From Ascarosepion bandense (lineage: Eukaryota; Mollusca; Cephalopoda; Sepiida; Sepiidae): a stretch of 64,000 nucleotides of DNA. Each line of letters begins with the position of its first letter. The stretch's first letter is position 1. The DNA is taken from contig JBBBDQ010001270.1 of NCBI GenBank assembly GCA_037127315.1, forward strand, positions 51,001 to 115,000, in the 5' to 3' direction. The notes below the pieces were generated by a model. It made no database searches, had not been told where the DNA came from, and saw only the letters and a program-made list of their open reading frames with translations. This document shows positions 19,601 to 30,147 of this stretch, one piece after another. The translations under genes were made by a program, and so were the position numbers.

Positions 19601-19741
19601 GCAATTTTGTTAAGTGTTATCTCTTTTAGTTTTTAAATGAAATTTATTCGAGTACCAATCAATATCCCGAATTAATCATACCGCATTTTAGGAATTTTTG
19701 TTTTGTAAATATTTTAAGTTAATCACTCAATTGTTAACATT

Positions 19742-20014
19742 TTGTGCGTTGTGGAGCATTGGATATCGGCTCGGAAAGAGAAATCGGAGAGTCGAGTTCG
19801 AATTCCAGCTGAATTCATTGCATTCATTACGCGCAAATACCTTTGGGAAAGGTATTAATCCGTCTATTCCTTCCAGTTATGGGTTAAATAACAGGACAGA
19901 TTGGGTTCTATAGCCTTGGTCGACAACCAGTCTGCCGCAGAAAGCACTGGCAACCTACTGCGGGATAATCTTCTGCCCAGTCAGTCATGTCCCTTTCGAG
20001 ACATGATCGCCCAA
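19742..20014 (+). mobile_element. SINE-A, near full length
   Basis: GTGCGTTGTGGAGCATTGG head, GAGTTCGAATTCC B box, TATGGGTTAAATAACAGGACAG core, tail to CGAGACATGATCGCCCAAG. The final GTGTATCACG... segment is absent. Confidence 0.8.
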
Positions 20015-20144
20015 GTTAAAAAATATTAATAAAAAGGAAAGTTATAAAAGAGAAAGATCAAACAAATAAGATATAATAAAGAAGTTAAAAAAATGAGGAA
20101 GAAAAAGTCATATAACGAGCCAATATGATAAAGAGTTTTATTTC

Positions 20145-20188
<44 letters not shown>

Positions 20189-20191
<3 letters not shown>

Positions 20192-20920
20192 TCGCTGAAG
20201 AAAGCAACAAGAAAGGACTAGAAATAAACTGTAAGATAACCATGGTCATCAGTAAAAAGGGCAGCCAAAAATGCCAAATACAGGTCGGGGATACTAGAAT
20301 CAAGCAGGTACAAAATTTTAAATACCCGGAAAGTGTTATAGCAGAAGACGGAAAGTGCAACACAGAGATCCGAAGGCAAATTGGCATGGCGATTGAAGCA
20401 CTCCAGAAGTTGAGTAAGGTATTAAGAAACAGGACAATTTCGCTAGAAACAAAGAAGAGAGTACTGGATTGCTATGTGTTGTCAGTTCTTCAATACGGCA
20501 GTGAATGTTGGACAATATCATCAAAGATGAAGGAAAAACTAGAAACAACTGAAATGTGGTTCTACAGAAGGATGCTGCGAATATCATGGCTCGAGCATGT
20601 GAGCAATGATGAGGTCTTAGAAATGATGGAAACAAAAAGAAAATTAATACTGAGCATCAGGAAGAGACAGCTGAAGTTCCTGGGACATGCAATGAGGAAG
20701 AACGGCTTGGAGAATTTGATACTAACAGGCCAGATAGAGGGAAAAAGAAACAGGGGAAAGCAACGGATAACATATTTGAAGGACCTAATCAGGTGGATGA
20801 CTGAACGAGGGTTGCATGGTGTAACAGGAAAAAGCGTGTTCAGAGCCACCAGGGATAGGGAAACGTGGAAAGGCATGATTACCTACATCCTGAAGGAATA
20901 GGGCACATAGAAGGAGAAGA
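20189..20920 (+). mobile_element. RTE-type LINE 3' part
   Basis: 5'-truncated copy starting right after a (TA)n tract (20147-20188) with the codons for EESNKKGLEIN. It holds the ORF at 20242-20901 and a very short 3' UTR ending AGGGCACATAGAAGGAGAAG, the same end as at 42720-42750 and 63000. Confidence 0.85.
20242..20901 (+). pseudogene. RTE reverse transcriptase C-terminal region
   Basis: 219 residues open to a stop at the proper end. Visible blocks: MVISKK near the start, QVGDTRIKQVQNFKYP, ETKKRVLDCYVLSVLQYGSECW, WFYRRMLRISW, KRQLKFLGHAMRK and RDRETWKGMI. These are thumb and C-terminal regions of RTE-clade RTs (BovB and relatives have CESWT and RR(L/M)LR..W at the same places). The catalytic palm and the endonuclease are absent. 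The copy is little damaged, so probably a fairly young truncated insertion. The start codon is an internal methionine, not the family start. Confidence 0.8.
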
Positions 20921-21445
20921 ATATATTTTTGGTTTATTTTTTTCTCTTCTTCAAAAAGACACCCTGTCTTGTCCGTATGTAGGAAGATCAGTACAACCAA
21001 GCATACCCGATCTATAACATCGAATAGCCCAGGTGAAGTCTTGATTGGTTGCTGTTTTCTCAGGGATCTTATATAATGAACGTCCTAAATCTAGTATCAA
21101 TTTTTTTCTGGGTGCGGGCCGAATAGTGATCATATTCAGTCGGACACCTATAAAAAAAAGTCTGTTGTTTATTTAGACCCGAAACTTCTAGTGACATGGG
21201 AACAACAACAATGACGACGGACCTAGATTCGGCGCTTAAAAGTGTATTTTTCATAGTAAATAATAATAATTCTCGCAAATATATTGTGTTGTCATTTTTG
21301 ACGACACGGGTATACTCATTTAATAAGATTTCTCAGCTCGGATAGTCAGGCCGGTAGACGATAATAAATATAGTAACCCCCTCCCCCCAAAAAAAAACAC
21401 TAACTGCGACAACAAAAATGGAACGTCTACTCAAATATGGGTCAG
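20921..21445. other. No clear feature
   Basis: Mixed AT-rich DNA; short frames in reverse (such as 21069-21278) carry no motif I recognise. A CCCCCTCCCCCC/AAAAAAAA boundary lies near 21387. Confidence 0.4.
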
Positions 21446-21447
21446 TC

Positions 21448-21735
21448 AGTCAGTTAAGTGCCATACGTGATACACGCTTGGGCGATCATATCTCGGAAGA
21501 GATACGACTGACTGAGCAGAAGATTATTCCGCAGTAGGTTGCCATTGCTTTCTGCGGTAGACTGGTTGCCGACCAAGGCTATAGAACCCAATCTGTCCTG
21601 CTATTTAACCCATAACTGGAAGGAAGAGACGGATTAATACCTTTCCCAAGTGAATACAATGGATTCAGCTGGAATTCGAACTCGGCTCCCCGGTTTCTCA
21701 TTCCGAGCCGATATCCACTGTACCACAACGCACAT
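21448..21735 (-). mobile_element. SINE-A, near full length
   Basis: Reverse copy: GTCAGTTAAGTGCCATACGTG at the left is the element end; CACTGTACCACAACGCACAT at the right is the head. It lacks the short core segment CAAGGGTATTTGCGCGTAAG present in other copies. Confidence 0.8.
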
Positions 21736-21802
21736 ATCCACTAAAAGTAACCTTTAACTGATAAAAAAAATCCATTACTTCTTTAGAATCATTTATCAGA
21801 TG

Positions 21803-21852
21803 GTAGATACACTTGCAAAGGGCTACTCAGGTTCGAATCCTGCCGGAGGCAA
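21803..21852 (+). tRNA. tRNA-related fragment with perfect B box
   Basis: CAGGTTCGAATCCTG makes a perfect T arm with B box GGTTCGAATCC (21830-21840), and GATGGTAGATAC is a weak A box. The 3' GGAGGCA has no paired 5' acceptor strand, so this is a tRNA-derived remnant and not a functional tRNA. Confidence 0.4.
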
Positions 21853-21957
21853 TATTTTTATTTATTAAATCTTTCTAGAGTACACAGGTGGGAGATGAAA
21901 TAAATAGTATTAAAAATGAACAGTGTCTGTTCAAATACAGATATCAATTAAAAATCA

Positions 21958-21959
21958 TT

Positions 21960-21990
<31 letters not shown>

Positions 21991-22005
21991 ATCTATCTAT
22001 CTATC
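21958..22005. repeat. (TTTC)n(TATC)n microsatellite
   Basis: TTTC units change to TATC units near 21990. Confidence 0.9.
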
Positions 22006-22014
22006 AGTACTGGT

Positions 22015-22145
22015 GCTAAAAAAAGAAAACTACAACATATATCAACTCAGCATTTAATCTCCTTCGAAGTAGTCCCCTTCTGAAGTTACAGACATTTTTC
22101 CAGCGTCGTTTCCATTACTGGAACTCCTTTTCCGAGATAAATACT
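22015..22145 (-). pseudogene. Possible mariner-like transposase C-terminus
   Basis: Reverse strand reads ...GKMSVTSEGDYFEGD followed by a stop. A final (V/C)xxEGDYFEGD is typical of the last residues of one group of animal mariner-like transposases. Only about 30 residues are recognisable and no terminal repeat was found. Confidence 0.4.
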
Positions 22146-22870
22146 AAAAAAGGACAGCTCGGCTTGTTACTCGAGTTTCACGCTATCGCAATCTTCAGAG
22201 GGCTAGAATGCGTTCTCCTCGTCTGATTTTTTACTGAGGAATACTGAAAATCAAACTTATATCAGTGAGTTTAAATATTATTTGGAAAAACGACCTGAAA
22301 AGTTTGAAAGAAATGGGGAAACCAGAATTAACCTACTTGACGACCATTAACAAAAGAACTGTATTAGTTCTATAAGCACATAGTATTATACCCTTAGAAA
22401 AGTAGGAACCTATCATTCCTCCCTTCAACTATGGATTAAATAGAAGATCCGGCAGACCTCTCGAGTTGTGATTGTCAAACAGTCTATTGTATTCCCCGTT
22501 GCATTCTCTTGGATTTCCTCGATGTTTTGAAAACTTGTTTCTTTCAAGTGGGATTTGATTTTCGAAGCGAAAACAGACGTAAGAGTCAAGATCTATTAAA
22601 TATGGTTGTTGTCGGAGCTAGGAAATATGATTCTTGGCTAAAACTACGACACAAACCATGCTGAGTGACGGAATCTCTGTGGCGTAGGAAGACAACAACA
22701 CTTTTCACGTTTTCTTCTCAAGTTCTGTTATAAACAACGGAAATGAGAGGAAACGTTATAACTTAGTGCGCATGCGCAGCAGAATTCAAGGCCAATCTGG
22801 GTTAAGTGACTTCGCTTTTCATACTTCAGCTTTTATTACTATAGCTACAATTCTGGTGTCACGATGGCGA
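22146..22870. other. Low-repeat interval, possible promoter-like site
   Basis: One of the few stretches with little obvious repeat content. At 22767-22778 it contains TGCGCATGCGCA, the palindromic NRF-1-type consensus. A fragment with GGATTAAATAGAAGATCC near 22433 may be worn SINE-A. No ORF of note adjoins. Confidence 0.35.
22767..22778. promoter_or_regulatory. NRF-1-type palindromic site
   Basis: Exact TGCGCATGCGCA. NRF-1 sites of this form mark many animal promoters. Here it stands alone without a recognisable downstream exon. Confidence 0.3.
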
Positions 22871-22875
22871 CATCA

Positions 22876-23193
22876 TGTGCGTTGTAGTGCAGTAGGTATC
22901 GACTCGAAACGAGGGATCGGCGTACTGAGTTCGAATTCCAGTTGAATTCCTTGTATTCACTTACGCACAAATACCCTTAGGAAAGGTATTAATCTGTCTC
23001 TTCCCTCCAGTTATGGATTAAATAATAGGACAGATTGGGTTCTATAGCCTTGGTCGGCAACCGGTCTACGGCAGAAAGAAATGGCAACCTGCTGCGGGAT
23101 AATCTTCTGCCCAGTCAGTGATGTTTCTTTCGAGACATGATCACTTAAAGCGTGTATCTCGTATGGCACTTAAATGACTGACTGACAATTCTG
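22876..23193 (+). mobile_element. SINE-A, full length
   Basis: GTGCGTTGTAGTGCAGTAGG to CACTTAAATGACTGACTGAC, all modules present: A box, B box, core, GGCAACCGGTCTAC, GTTTCTTTCGAGACATGATC. Confidence 0.85.
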
Positions 23194-23330
23194 GTAAACT
23201 TTTTGATCAGACCTCATATTTATATAGCAACAAATAAATTTAAAAACAAGGTCTAAGAGAAGGAATGTCTTGAATTTCAAACTGTTGAGAGGTCGACAAG
23301 AAATCATTCAATTATATTGGCTTATGAAAA

Positions 23331-24011
23331 ACTAGCAGTATAGTCAGGCGTTGCTCGGGTGTAATGAAAGCCTTAAAACTAATCCATGTTCCTGGAGCTC
23401 AGCCTCTTTGGACGTTGGCACGAAAGACTAAAAAGCTATAGTTGCTTCCAGTTAAAGCGAAACCGTAGACTGAAAGAAAAATGAATGGATGTATATCAAA
23501 TTTTTATTTCCTGTTATCGATATCAAATAAGTTTTTTTTCGTCATAAACTGAATTTTGAAGACTAAATAAGTCCTCTGAGTAAATGGTATCATGGCTGAG
23601 ACTAAGAACTACAATTATACCTACTTAGAGCCAAACTCGAAGCAAAAACTAAAATAAAAGGTCTGAAAAAATACAGACATACAGGCAGATAAACAGACAC
23701 ACATACAAACATCTTGCCTTATATATATATATATATATATATATTATCGATTTTCTGCACTATTGTAAGAACTGCAACCTTGATACTTCTGAATATCGTT
23801 TCTTATGTCTTTGTCTATGAGTGTATCAATTTTGATTAAAATCGGACCTCTCCTTTTATAACCCGATTTTTTCGATTATCGATTTTCGATATTTATCGGG
23901 GGTACCTCGACACAAAACCTAGCTAAGAACACTTGCAGACGCTTATTGTACAACTGTGTAAATTTTCAAGAAAATCGGTTCAGCCGTTTCGGAGTCTATA
24001 GGTAATGGACA

Positions 24012-24078
<67 letters not shown>

Positions 24079-24115
24079 ACACACACAGACAAAGTTCCAT
24101 TTATAAAAAAGTTTC
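23331..24115 (+). mobile_element. Element C copy 4
   Basis: CTAGCAGTATAGTCAGGCG to CATTTATAAAAAAGTTTCGAT with internal (TA)n (23719-23745) and (CA)n (about 24005-24090). Complete and close to copy 3. Confidence 0.8.
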
Positions 24116-24294
24116 GATCTTTTTTTTGTAAATTGTTTTTCTTTTCATTTTTTAACCGATTTAAGATGATTTTGCACCGTTTTTCTTGATCGGGTTAGAT
24201 TTTTTATGCTAAGTTGATTTTTAAAAAAATCGATCTTCTGTCTTCGATTAGAGATTTGATTTTTGTTAGTGCTTCTCGTTAGAAATAGGGTTTT

Positions 24295-24385
24295 GAGAAA
24301 ATTTATGACAGTTCACAGGTAATAAAAGAAAGGAATCCGTGGAGAGCGGTGTTCGCCTTTGTTTTGAAGGGATACAGCATTTCAA
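24295..24385 (+). mobile_element. RTE LINE extreme 3' end
   Basis: GGAATCCGTGGAGAGCGGTGTTCGCCTTTGTTTTGAAGGGATACAGCA is a decayed version of the RTE end ...GAAACGTGGA...ATCGCCTACGTCCTGAAGGGAC. Shortest RTE remnant here. Confidence 0.5.
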
Positions 24386-24627
24386 AAAAAATCTAAATTT
24401 ATTATTTCATGCTTACAGACAAATGGACTTAGAAATAAATCTGTTTGTACCGGCAATTGTTTCAGTTATGTGTTTATGTCTGTCATATTAATTTATGCCA
24501 TGATTCTTAGTAGATTAATGTAGGCTTCGCTCTAGAAAAAACTATATCAATTAATTTTGGCAAGATTACGTTGGCTGGGTGGCAATCACTTTGGTATTTC
24601 TTTGTGATGTGTAGTCTAACGACGTGA

Positions 24628-24714
<87 letters not shown>
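24628..24714. repeat. (CA)n(TA)n compound microsatellite
   Basis: About 50 bp of CA followed by about 36 bp of TA. Confidence 0.95.
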
Positions 24715-24715
<1 letters not shown>

Positions 24716-24720
24716 TCCTA

Positions 24721-24803
24721 TTGCAAACGAGTTATTACGCGACCTCGGTGGTGTCTTCAGGCGATTTTCAATTTTTAGGTCGCGAAATAACTCGTTTACA
24801 AAT
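24721..24803. repeat. Short foldback
   Basis: TTGCAAACGAGTTATTACGCGACCT and its near complement AGGTCGCGAAATAACTCGTTTACAA flank a loop of about 30 bp. Confidence 0.75.
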
Positions 24804-24929
24804 GGAAAATATTCAAAAGTTCTACAATATAATTGTATTGAATACTTTTTAATACAAATGTGCACTGGTCTAATCTTATTATGACCAGAAACTAAGTAAT
24901 TAAACAATCAATCAATCAATATATATATA

Positions 24930-25225
24930 GTGTATTGTCATCCGCAGACAGATCTGTTTCGCTGTATCACAGATCATCTGTACGGTTAAGCTCCGATTGC
25001 TTTTAAACCAGGATTGAAACCGGACCGAATTGGCATCAGTCGGCAATTCTACCTCTGGGCTATGGGCGTTCAGTAGAAGAAGGTATACTTTTTAGCGCAT
25101 ATATTATCATTATACGCGCTCAATAGCAAGAGTACTCTAATTCATTTTACTGAATGAGCGATGCGTACACGCCAGGGTAGCTGGTGTTTTTTAAAGTCTA
25201 CCATTCTTAAAGAGTGCTCAATATA
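24930..25225 (-). mobile_element. tRNA-derived SINE with hammerhead, reverse copy
   Basis: Reverse-strand order matches 1905-2202: GAGCACTCT..., GGTAGACTTTAAA, GCATCGCTCATTCAGTAA, then GCCCATAGCCCAGAGGTAGAATTGCC (A box), GGTTTCAATCC (B box), hammerhead and GGATGACAATACAC. The whole unit is thus a repeated family of about 300 bp, not a chance hammerhead. Confidence 0.75.
24942..24985 (-). ncRNA. Hammerhead ribozyme, core mutated
   Basis: Stem I (CCGTA/TGCGG), GAAA and stem III with GTC are intact. The conserved box reads CAGATGA instead of CTGATGA, and the first stem II pair is lost (TCTG/CAGC). Probably inactive. Confidence 0.7.
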
Positions 25226-25239
25226 TATATCACTTGTTT

Positions 25240-25342
25240 CTGATGAAGGACCGAGGGCAGTCTGAAATATAAAATAGAATAATAAAAATAAACAAATACT
25301 GTCCAAAAATACATTTTTAAATTCAAAACTTTTTAATCTTTC

Positions 25343-25400
<58 letters not shown>

Positions 25401-26070
25401 CGTATATTTTGGCAGCATCCTTTCTTTTAAACACGTTGTATTAAACGATAGAGACAACTAAGTCTTGCAGTCTTTTATTTTTTGTTTTTTGTTTTTTGCT
25501 TTTTGTTTTTTTGTTTTTTTGTTTTGTTTTGTTTTTGTTTTGTATTTTCTCATATTTTCTAATGAGGGTTTTTATTTCAGGATTATATTTGTGCAAATAT
25601 TGTCTATAAGTTAACCAAGTACTTTTGAACGTCATCGTTTATCATCAGGGTCAAATTTACAGTTTTACAGTTTTAAACATCAACAATTGACTTGGAGCAG
25701 AAAACTTGTTACGACATTTTGAAGAAATAAATAAACGTTAAGAATTTTTTTTTTTAATTCAAGGGAATTCAACTGCCATTCAACCATGGTAGTTGTTGAA
25801 GAGTATATTTTCAAGTCAGACATTGAGTGAATTTAGGCAGATTTCAAGTTTCACCACTAATTTAGTTTTCAACCAAATTTTAAACAATTTACAGAGTTAT
25901 AAAGGACGCCTCCTTAGCGACATCTTTTTTTAAGTGAATTTTGGCTCAGTAGAAAAAAAGTTAATGCTGAAAACCGCTTTAAAAAATTAAAAATTTCCAT
26001 GCAATTGATTAAAAAATTCAATATAAAATTTGATCATTTATAATTAATTCTGATAAAATGATAAGTGATA
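25240..26070. other. AT-rich, no gene seen
   Basis: Contains a (TA)n run (25346-25398), a T-rich TTTTGTTTTTT block (25470-25545) and A/T-rich DNA with no family words. A 64-residue lysine-rich reverse frame is the T-rich block. Confidence 0.5.
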
Positions 26071-26108
26071 AACAGATCTGTCTGCGGATGACTATATATA
26101 TATTTCGT
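26071..26108 (+). mobile_element. Hammerhead SINE 3' half
   Basis: AAACAGATCTGTCTGCGGATGAC then (TA)n: stem III, the GTC cleavage site and the 3' strand of stem I, without the core. Fourth occurrence of this family. Confidence 0.65.
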
Positions 26109-26440
26109 GTTTATTATTTTAATTTGAATATAAAATGTTTTTTCTTAGAACGAAGTAAAGTATTTAATAATTTGCCAACTGAACCCGTCAAAAAATTCAC
26201 AGATCATGCAATATTATTTTCGTGATTTCAAATAAAATTCAGTGGATGTTGATTAAGTAAATAATATTGCTTAGTTGTGAGTGTGTAGCAATATTTTTCA
26301 TCCAACGAAGTACTTTTATCAATATTATTTGTATAGTGGTTGCGTTTAAATGTGATATTCATGCATATTTCATTTCAAGATCCCTATATTTTACAATTTT
26401 ATCAAATTTATTCGCCGATATATTTTTATATGATAATGTA

Positions 26441-26441
<1 letters not shown>

Positions 26442-26493
<52 letters not shown>
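26442..26493. repeat. (ATT)n microsatellite at 3' side of LINE
   Basis: A run of ATT (TAA on the other strand) directly abuts the 3' end of the restriction-like-endonuclease LINE. A matching run lies on its 5' side. Confidence 0.95.
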
Positions 26494-26494
<1 letters not shown>

Positions 26495-27237
26495 GTCATT
26501 TTTTCATCATATTTCGATTTCTGCTTTGGTCTCACTACCAACCAAGTCTGCGGGGAGACCTAAGGCAGGTCGTGGCGTGTTGTTATGGCTCCATTTCATG
26601 TTTTTCTATCTTCCCTATCATCCCTAGCATTACATAGATAAAGTTTTCCTTGGTGTGTGGGCTGTACTTAATAAGACAATTTTTTGAATATCTCTTAGGC
26701 TGGGGTTTCCAGGGATTCTTTCAATGTGTTGTTTTGTTCCATTTTTTATCATTCCAAGTGCACCTACTATCACTGGCACAACTCTTGTTTTCAATTTCCA
26801 CATTTTTTCTATTTCAATTTCCAGGTCTTTATATTTTGACAGTTTTTCAAATTCCTTGATTGCTATGTTACAATCCGCTGGACAAGCCATATCAATTAAT
26901 AGACAAGTTTTCTTCTTCTGGTTTTTAACAATAATGTCTGGCCTGTTTGCTTCAATTTTTCTGTCTGTGTAGATGGTGTAATCCCATAGAATGGTTACAT
27001 CTTCTATTTCTGTAACCGGTGCTGGGTGATGTTCATACCATTGTTTGTTTACAGCTTTTCCATAATGTTTGCACATTGCCCAATGTAAATATTGCCCAAC
27101 TCTATCGTGGCGATTTTTATATTCATTTGGAGCAAGCACAGAACAGCCTGAGATTAGGTGGTCTATTGTTTCTTGGTGTTTATCACAAAACCTGCATTTT
27201 GGATCCATATTATTATGCATAACATTTGCCTGAAAGT
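26494..27237 (-). mobile_element. R4/Dong-like (RLE) LINE, 5'-truncated
   Basis: The reverse-strand unit carries the ORF 26630-27220 and a ~130-bp 3' UTR, and is bounded by TAA-type microsatellites on both sides (26442-26493 and 27238-27269). R4-clade Dong elements are known to insert in TAA repeats, which supports the assignment. The RT domain is missing by 5' truncation. Confidence 0.6.
26630..27220 (-). pseudogene. LINE C-terminus: CCHC zinc knuckle and restriction-like endonuclease
   Basis: 196 residues without interruption. Residues about 10-27 form CRFCDKHQETIDHLISGC, a CX2CX8HX4C knuckle as found downstream of RT in R2/R4-type LINEs. It is followed by KRPD-type nuclease chemistry: NRPDIIV, a lysine cluster (NQKKK), then LLIDMACPAD, fitting the R-PD-X(n)-D pattern of the PD-(D/E)XK nuclease, with a YKDLEIEIEKMWK helix after it. 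In the living element this enzyme cuts target DNA. The frame stays open upstream through the microsatellite, so the methionine is internal. Sequence preservation suggests a young insertion or recent selection. Confidence 0.75.
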
Positions 27238-27269
27238 TTATTATTATTATTATTGTTATTATTATTATT
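27238..27269. repeat. (TTA)n microsatellite at 5' side of LINE
   Basis: TTATTATTATTATTG... continues from the truncation point of the LINE. Confidence 0.9.
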
Positions 27270-27660
27270 CGTTCGCCTTTTCATCTTCTTCTCAACTTCT
27301 TTCTTTTTCGTCTTCTTTTTCTCCTTCTTTCTTTTCTCGTTCTTCTCGTTCTTCTTCTTTTCTACCTTCTTCGTATTATTATTCTCCTTCTCCTCTTTCT
27401 TCTTCTCTACCTCATTCTCCTCCTCCACTTTCGTATTCTCCTCCTCCTTCTCCTCTTCTCTCATCCTCTTTTTCTTCTTCTTTTCCTACTTCTTCTCTTC
27501 GTCTTCTCCTCCTCCTCCTCCTTCTTCGTCTTCCCCTTCATTCTCTTTTTATCCTCCTCTTCCTTCATCTTTGTTTTCTTCTTCCTCCTCCTCTTCTCAT
27601 TTTAATTATTCTTCTCCTTTTTCTTCTTTTTCTTCTTCTAATAATAATAGTAACATTTTA
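27270..27660 (+). repeat. Polypyrimidine (CTT/TCC)-rich tract
   Basis: About 390 bp almost purely C and T on this strand, with CTT and TCC units. Serine/phenylalanine-rich and lysine/glutamate-rich frames across it are compositional artefacts. Such mirror-biased DNA can form triplex (H-DNA). Confidence 0.9.
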
Positions 27661-28085
27661 TTGACTATATAATTACAAAATAAACAATATTATTTACTCC
27701 AGCAACATCTATTGAATTTTATTTGAAGGAAGGTTAGTCAAAAAGGAAATGCATGAGTTATACATCTTTGCAAAAGCGTGACACACGTAGGTACTACGCT
27801 ATTAATATAGAGATAATTTATATTAGTTTACAATTTATGTTTTATGTTACGTTACACACACTGTATTCACTTCTTCTTTTTCATCGTATTATTATTATTT
27901 TTATTATTTTACAATAATTTTTTTATTAAAATGTTTTAATACAAAAATATTTCTTTTAAGTTTTGCATTTTAATTAAAAAACCTCTGTTTTTGGATTGAA
28001 TTAAAAAAATGTTCGTACCATTTATTATTGATCTGTGTAGGGACATGATCACCTACATTCTGAATGGACACGTAACATAGAGTAA
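27661..28085. other. AT-rich, no gene seen
   Basis: No repeat word recognised except GATCACCTACATTCTGAATGGACACG near 28047, a possible worn RTE 3' end. Confidence 0.4.
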
Positions 28086-28470
28086 GAAAGTAAGTGAGGG
28101 ATAGAGAGAGAGAGAGCGAAGGAAAGAGAGAGAGAGAGAAAAAATAGAGAAAGATAGAGAGAGGGAGAGAAAAAGAGAGAGAAAGAAAGAGTGAGATAGA
28201 AAGAAAGAGATAGAGATAGAGACATAGAAAAAGAGAAAGAGTGAGAAAAATAGAGAGAGAAAGAGAGAGATAAAGAGATATAGAAAAAAAGAGTAAGAAA
28301 GAAAAAAGAGATACAGAGAGAGAAAGAGAGAGAGAAAGGGTGTGAGGGAGAAATAGATAGAGAGAGCAAGAGAAATAGGAAGCGATATGGACAGAGAGGG
28401 AGCGAGAGAGAGAGAGAAATAGAGTGAGCAAAATAGAGACAAAAATAGAAAGATGAGGAAAGCGATAGAT

Positions 28471-28513
<43 letters not shown>
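28086..28513 (+). repeat. Polypurine (GA)n-rich tract
   Basis: About 430 bp nearly free of pyrimidines apart from scattered T, made of GA, GAAA and GATA units, ending in a pure (GA)n run (28471-28512). Long reverse frames rich in SLSLF are artefacts. Confidence 0.95.
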
Positions 28514-28518
<5 letters not shown>

Positions 28519-28965
28519 TGATTTTTTTGTCATTTATTAAGTAATGATATTTTCAAACCAGAGCATAAACTTGCCGGATGCTGGGTTGATTGATGGAGAA
28601 TGCTGGAAGCTGAAAAAGATGAGAATTCTTCGTCTCGAGTAAACATGAAGCAATGTGTCATGGAGCTTAAGATGCGAATAGAAATTAATTCTTCGCCGTC
28701 TTTGTGACGCGTCCATTGGGGACATGAACAATGTTTCTCCGATACTTCATAACCTTAGCAGATTTTCTCTCTTTGCAAAGTTTTCCTCCTCTATTTCCTC
28801 AATCCATTTACACCAGATCGCCAGGTAAATCGATCACTACCGTCCGCTATCGCTTTTGCCCTCAATATGCCCCGTGGGGGTTGGATTTCCAAGCCCCCCT
28901 TTTTCTAATTATATATATGTTCAATATATTTCGGTCATCTCGTTTTCATTCTGGGCATTAGTGTT
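28514..28965. other. No clear feature
   Basis: Unassigned DNA. TCTATTTCCTCAATCCATTTACACC is present but no diagnostic family words. Confidence 0.35.
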
Positions 28966-28969
28966 CTTT

Positions 28970-29270
28970 TCTTGCCATTTTTAAAGATTTCCTATTTACT
29001 TGTTTACTCTGTCGATAGAATTCTCAGTATACTTCTGTAGACCCACATTTCTGTTGCCTCCAGTTTTTTTTCCCATTTCCGTGAAGAAATTGTCCAGCAT
29101 TGACTGACATATAAGAGGATGTATATCGGATGGAATTTCCGCAACTTTTCTTTGCATCTAACGATGTTTTTCTCTTTATCGGCAGATTGAGTTATTTTTG
29201 AAAGCCACTGTTGGCTGGTACAATACGTTTTCGGATTTCGATGTAACGATATCCATCCATCATTAAAAAT
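28970..29270 (-). mobile_element. Decayed RTE LINE at satellite edge
   Basis: Antisense RTE words in order: CTTCTGTAGACCCACATTTC (codes for the MWxYRRM block), CCTCCAGTTTTTTTTCCCAT and GAAATTGTCCAGCATT (codes for the ECWT block). It passes without a break into the ~200-bp satellite built from the next upstream part of the same ORF. Confidence 0.65.
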
Positions 29271-29449
29271 CTTCAGAGATATTTAAACTTCTGTACTTGC
29301 TTGATGATGACAGACCCGATTTTTAACACGCATTGTTGGGTTTTTCTCTTGCTGATGGTCATACTTTCTGATTCTTTGAGTTTTTCTTATCATTTCAACG
29401 CAAGCAAAGCGATAGATCGACATGCTAAGCTTTTTGGATTCTTCCTTTA

Positions 29450-29954
29450 CCATCTAAACTTATTTATAAATGGAACTTTGTCTCTGTGTGTGTGTGTCCG
29501 TTACCTATAGACTCCGAAACGGCTGAACCGATTTTCTTGAAAATTTACACAGTTGTACTATAAGCGTCTGAGAGTATTCTTAACTCGGTTTTGTGTCGAG
29601 GTACCCCCGATAAATATCGAAAATCGATAATCGAAAAAAAAATGGGTTATAGAAGGAGTGGTCCGATTTTAATCAAATTTGATACACTCATGGACAAATA
29701 CATAAGAAACGATATTCAGAACTTTCAAGGTTGCAGTTCTTACAATAGTGCAGAAAATTTGATATCGATACTAGGAAATCAGAATTTGACTTACATCCAT
29801 TCATGTTTCTTTTAGTCTACGGTTTCGCTTTAACTGGAAACAACTATTGCTTTTAAGTATTTCATGCCAACGTCCAAAGAGTCTGAGCTCTAGGACCATG
29901 GATTAGTTTTAAAGCTTTCATTACACCCGAGCAACGCCGGGCTATACTGCTAGT
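29450..29954 (-). mobile_element. Element C copy 5
   Basis: CTAAACTTATTTATAAATGGAACTTTG at the left to CGGGCTATACTGCTAGT at the right, inserted in the satellite. Short (TG)n, no (TA)n expansion. Confidence 0.85.
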
Positions 29955-30147
29955 ACCCAATGAATGACTTACGACCTACCCAATTTTTAATACGCATCGA
30001 TGTATTTTTTCTTTTGATGGTCATACTTTCCGATTCTTTGATTTTTTTATTATTTCACCGCATGCAAGGCGATAGATCGACTTATTAAGCTTTTTGAGTC
30101 CTTCCTTCGCCAGTATAATATACTCGCAACTTCTATCCTCTATTTAA

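Noticed and set aside
27213..27672. Serine/phenylalanine-rich and Lys/Glu-rich frames on both strands
   Set aside because: Pure composition effect of the polypyrimidine tract; no domain, no start context, and all frames are open together.
27970..28533. SLSLSL-rich reverse frames up to 187 residues, resembling membrane proteins
   Set aside because: They translate the (GA)n-rich tract; the apparent hydrophobicity comes from CTC/TCT codons.
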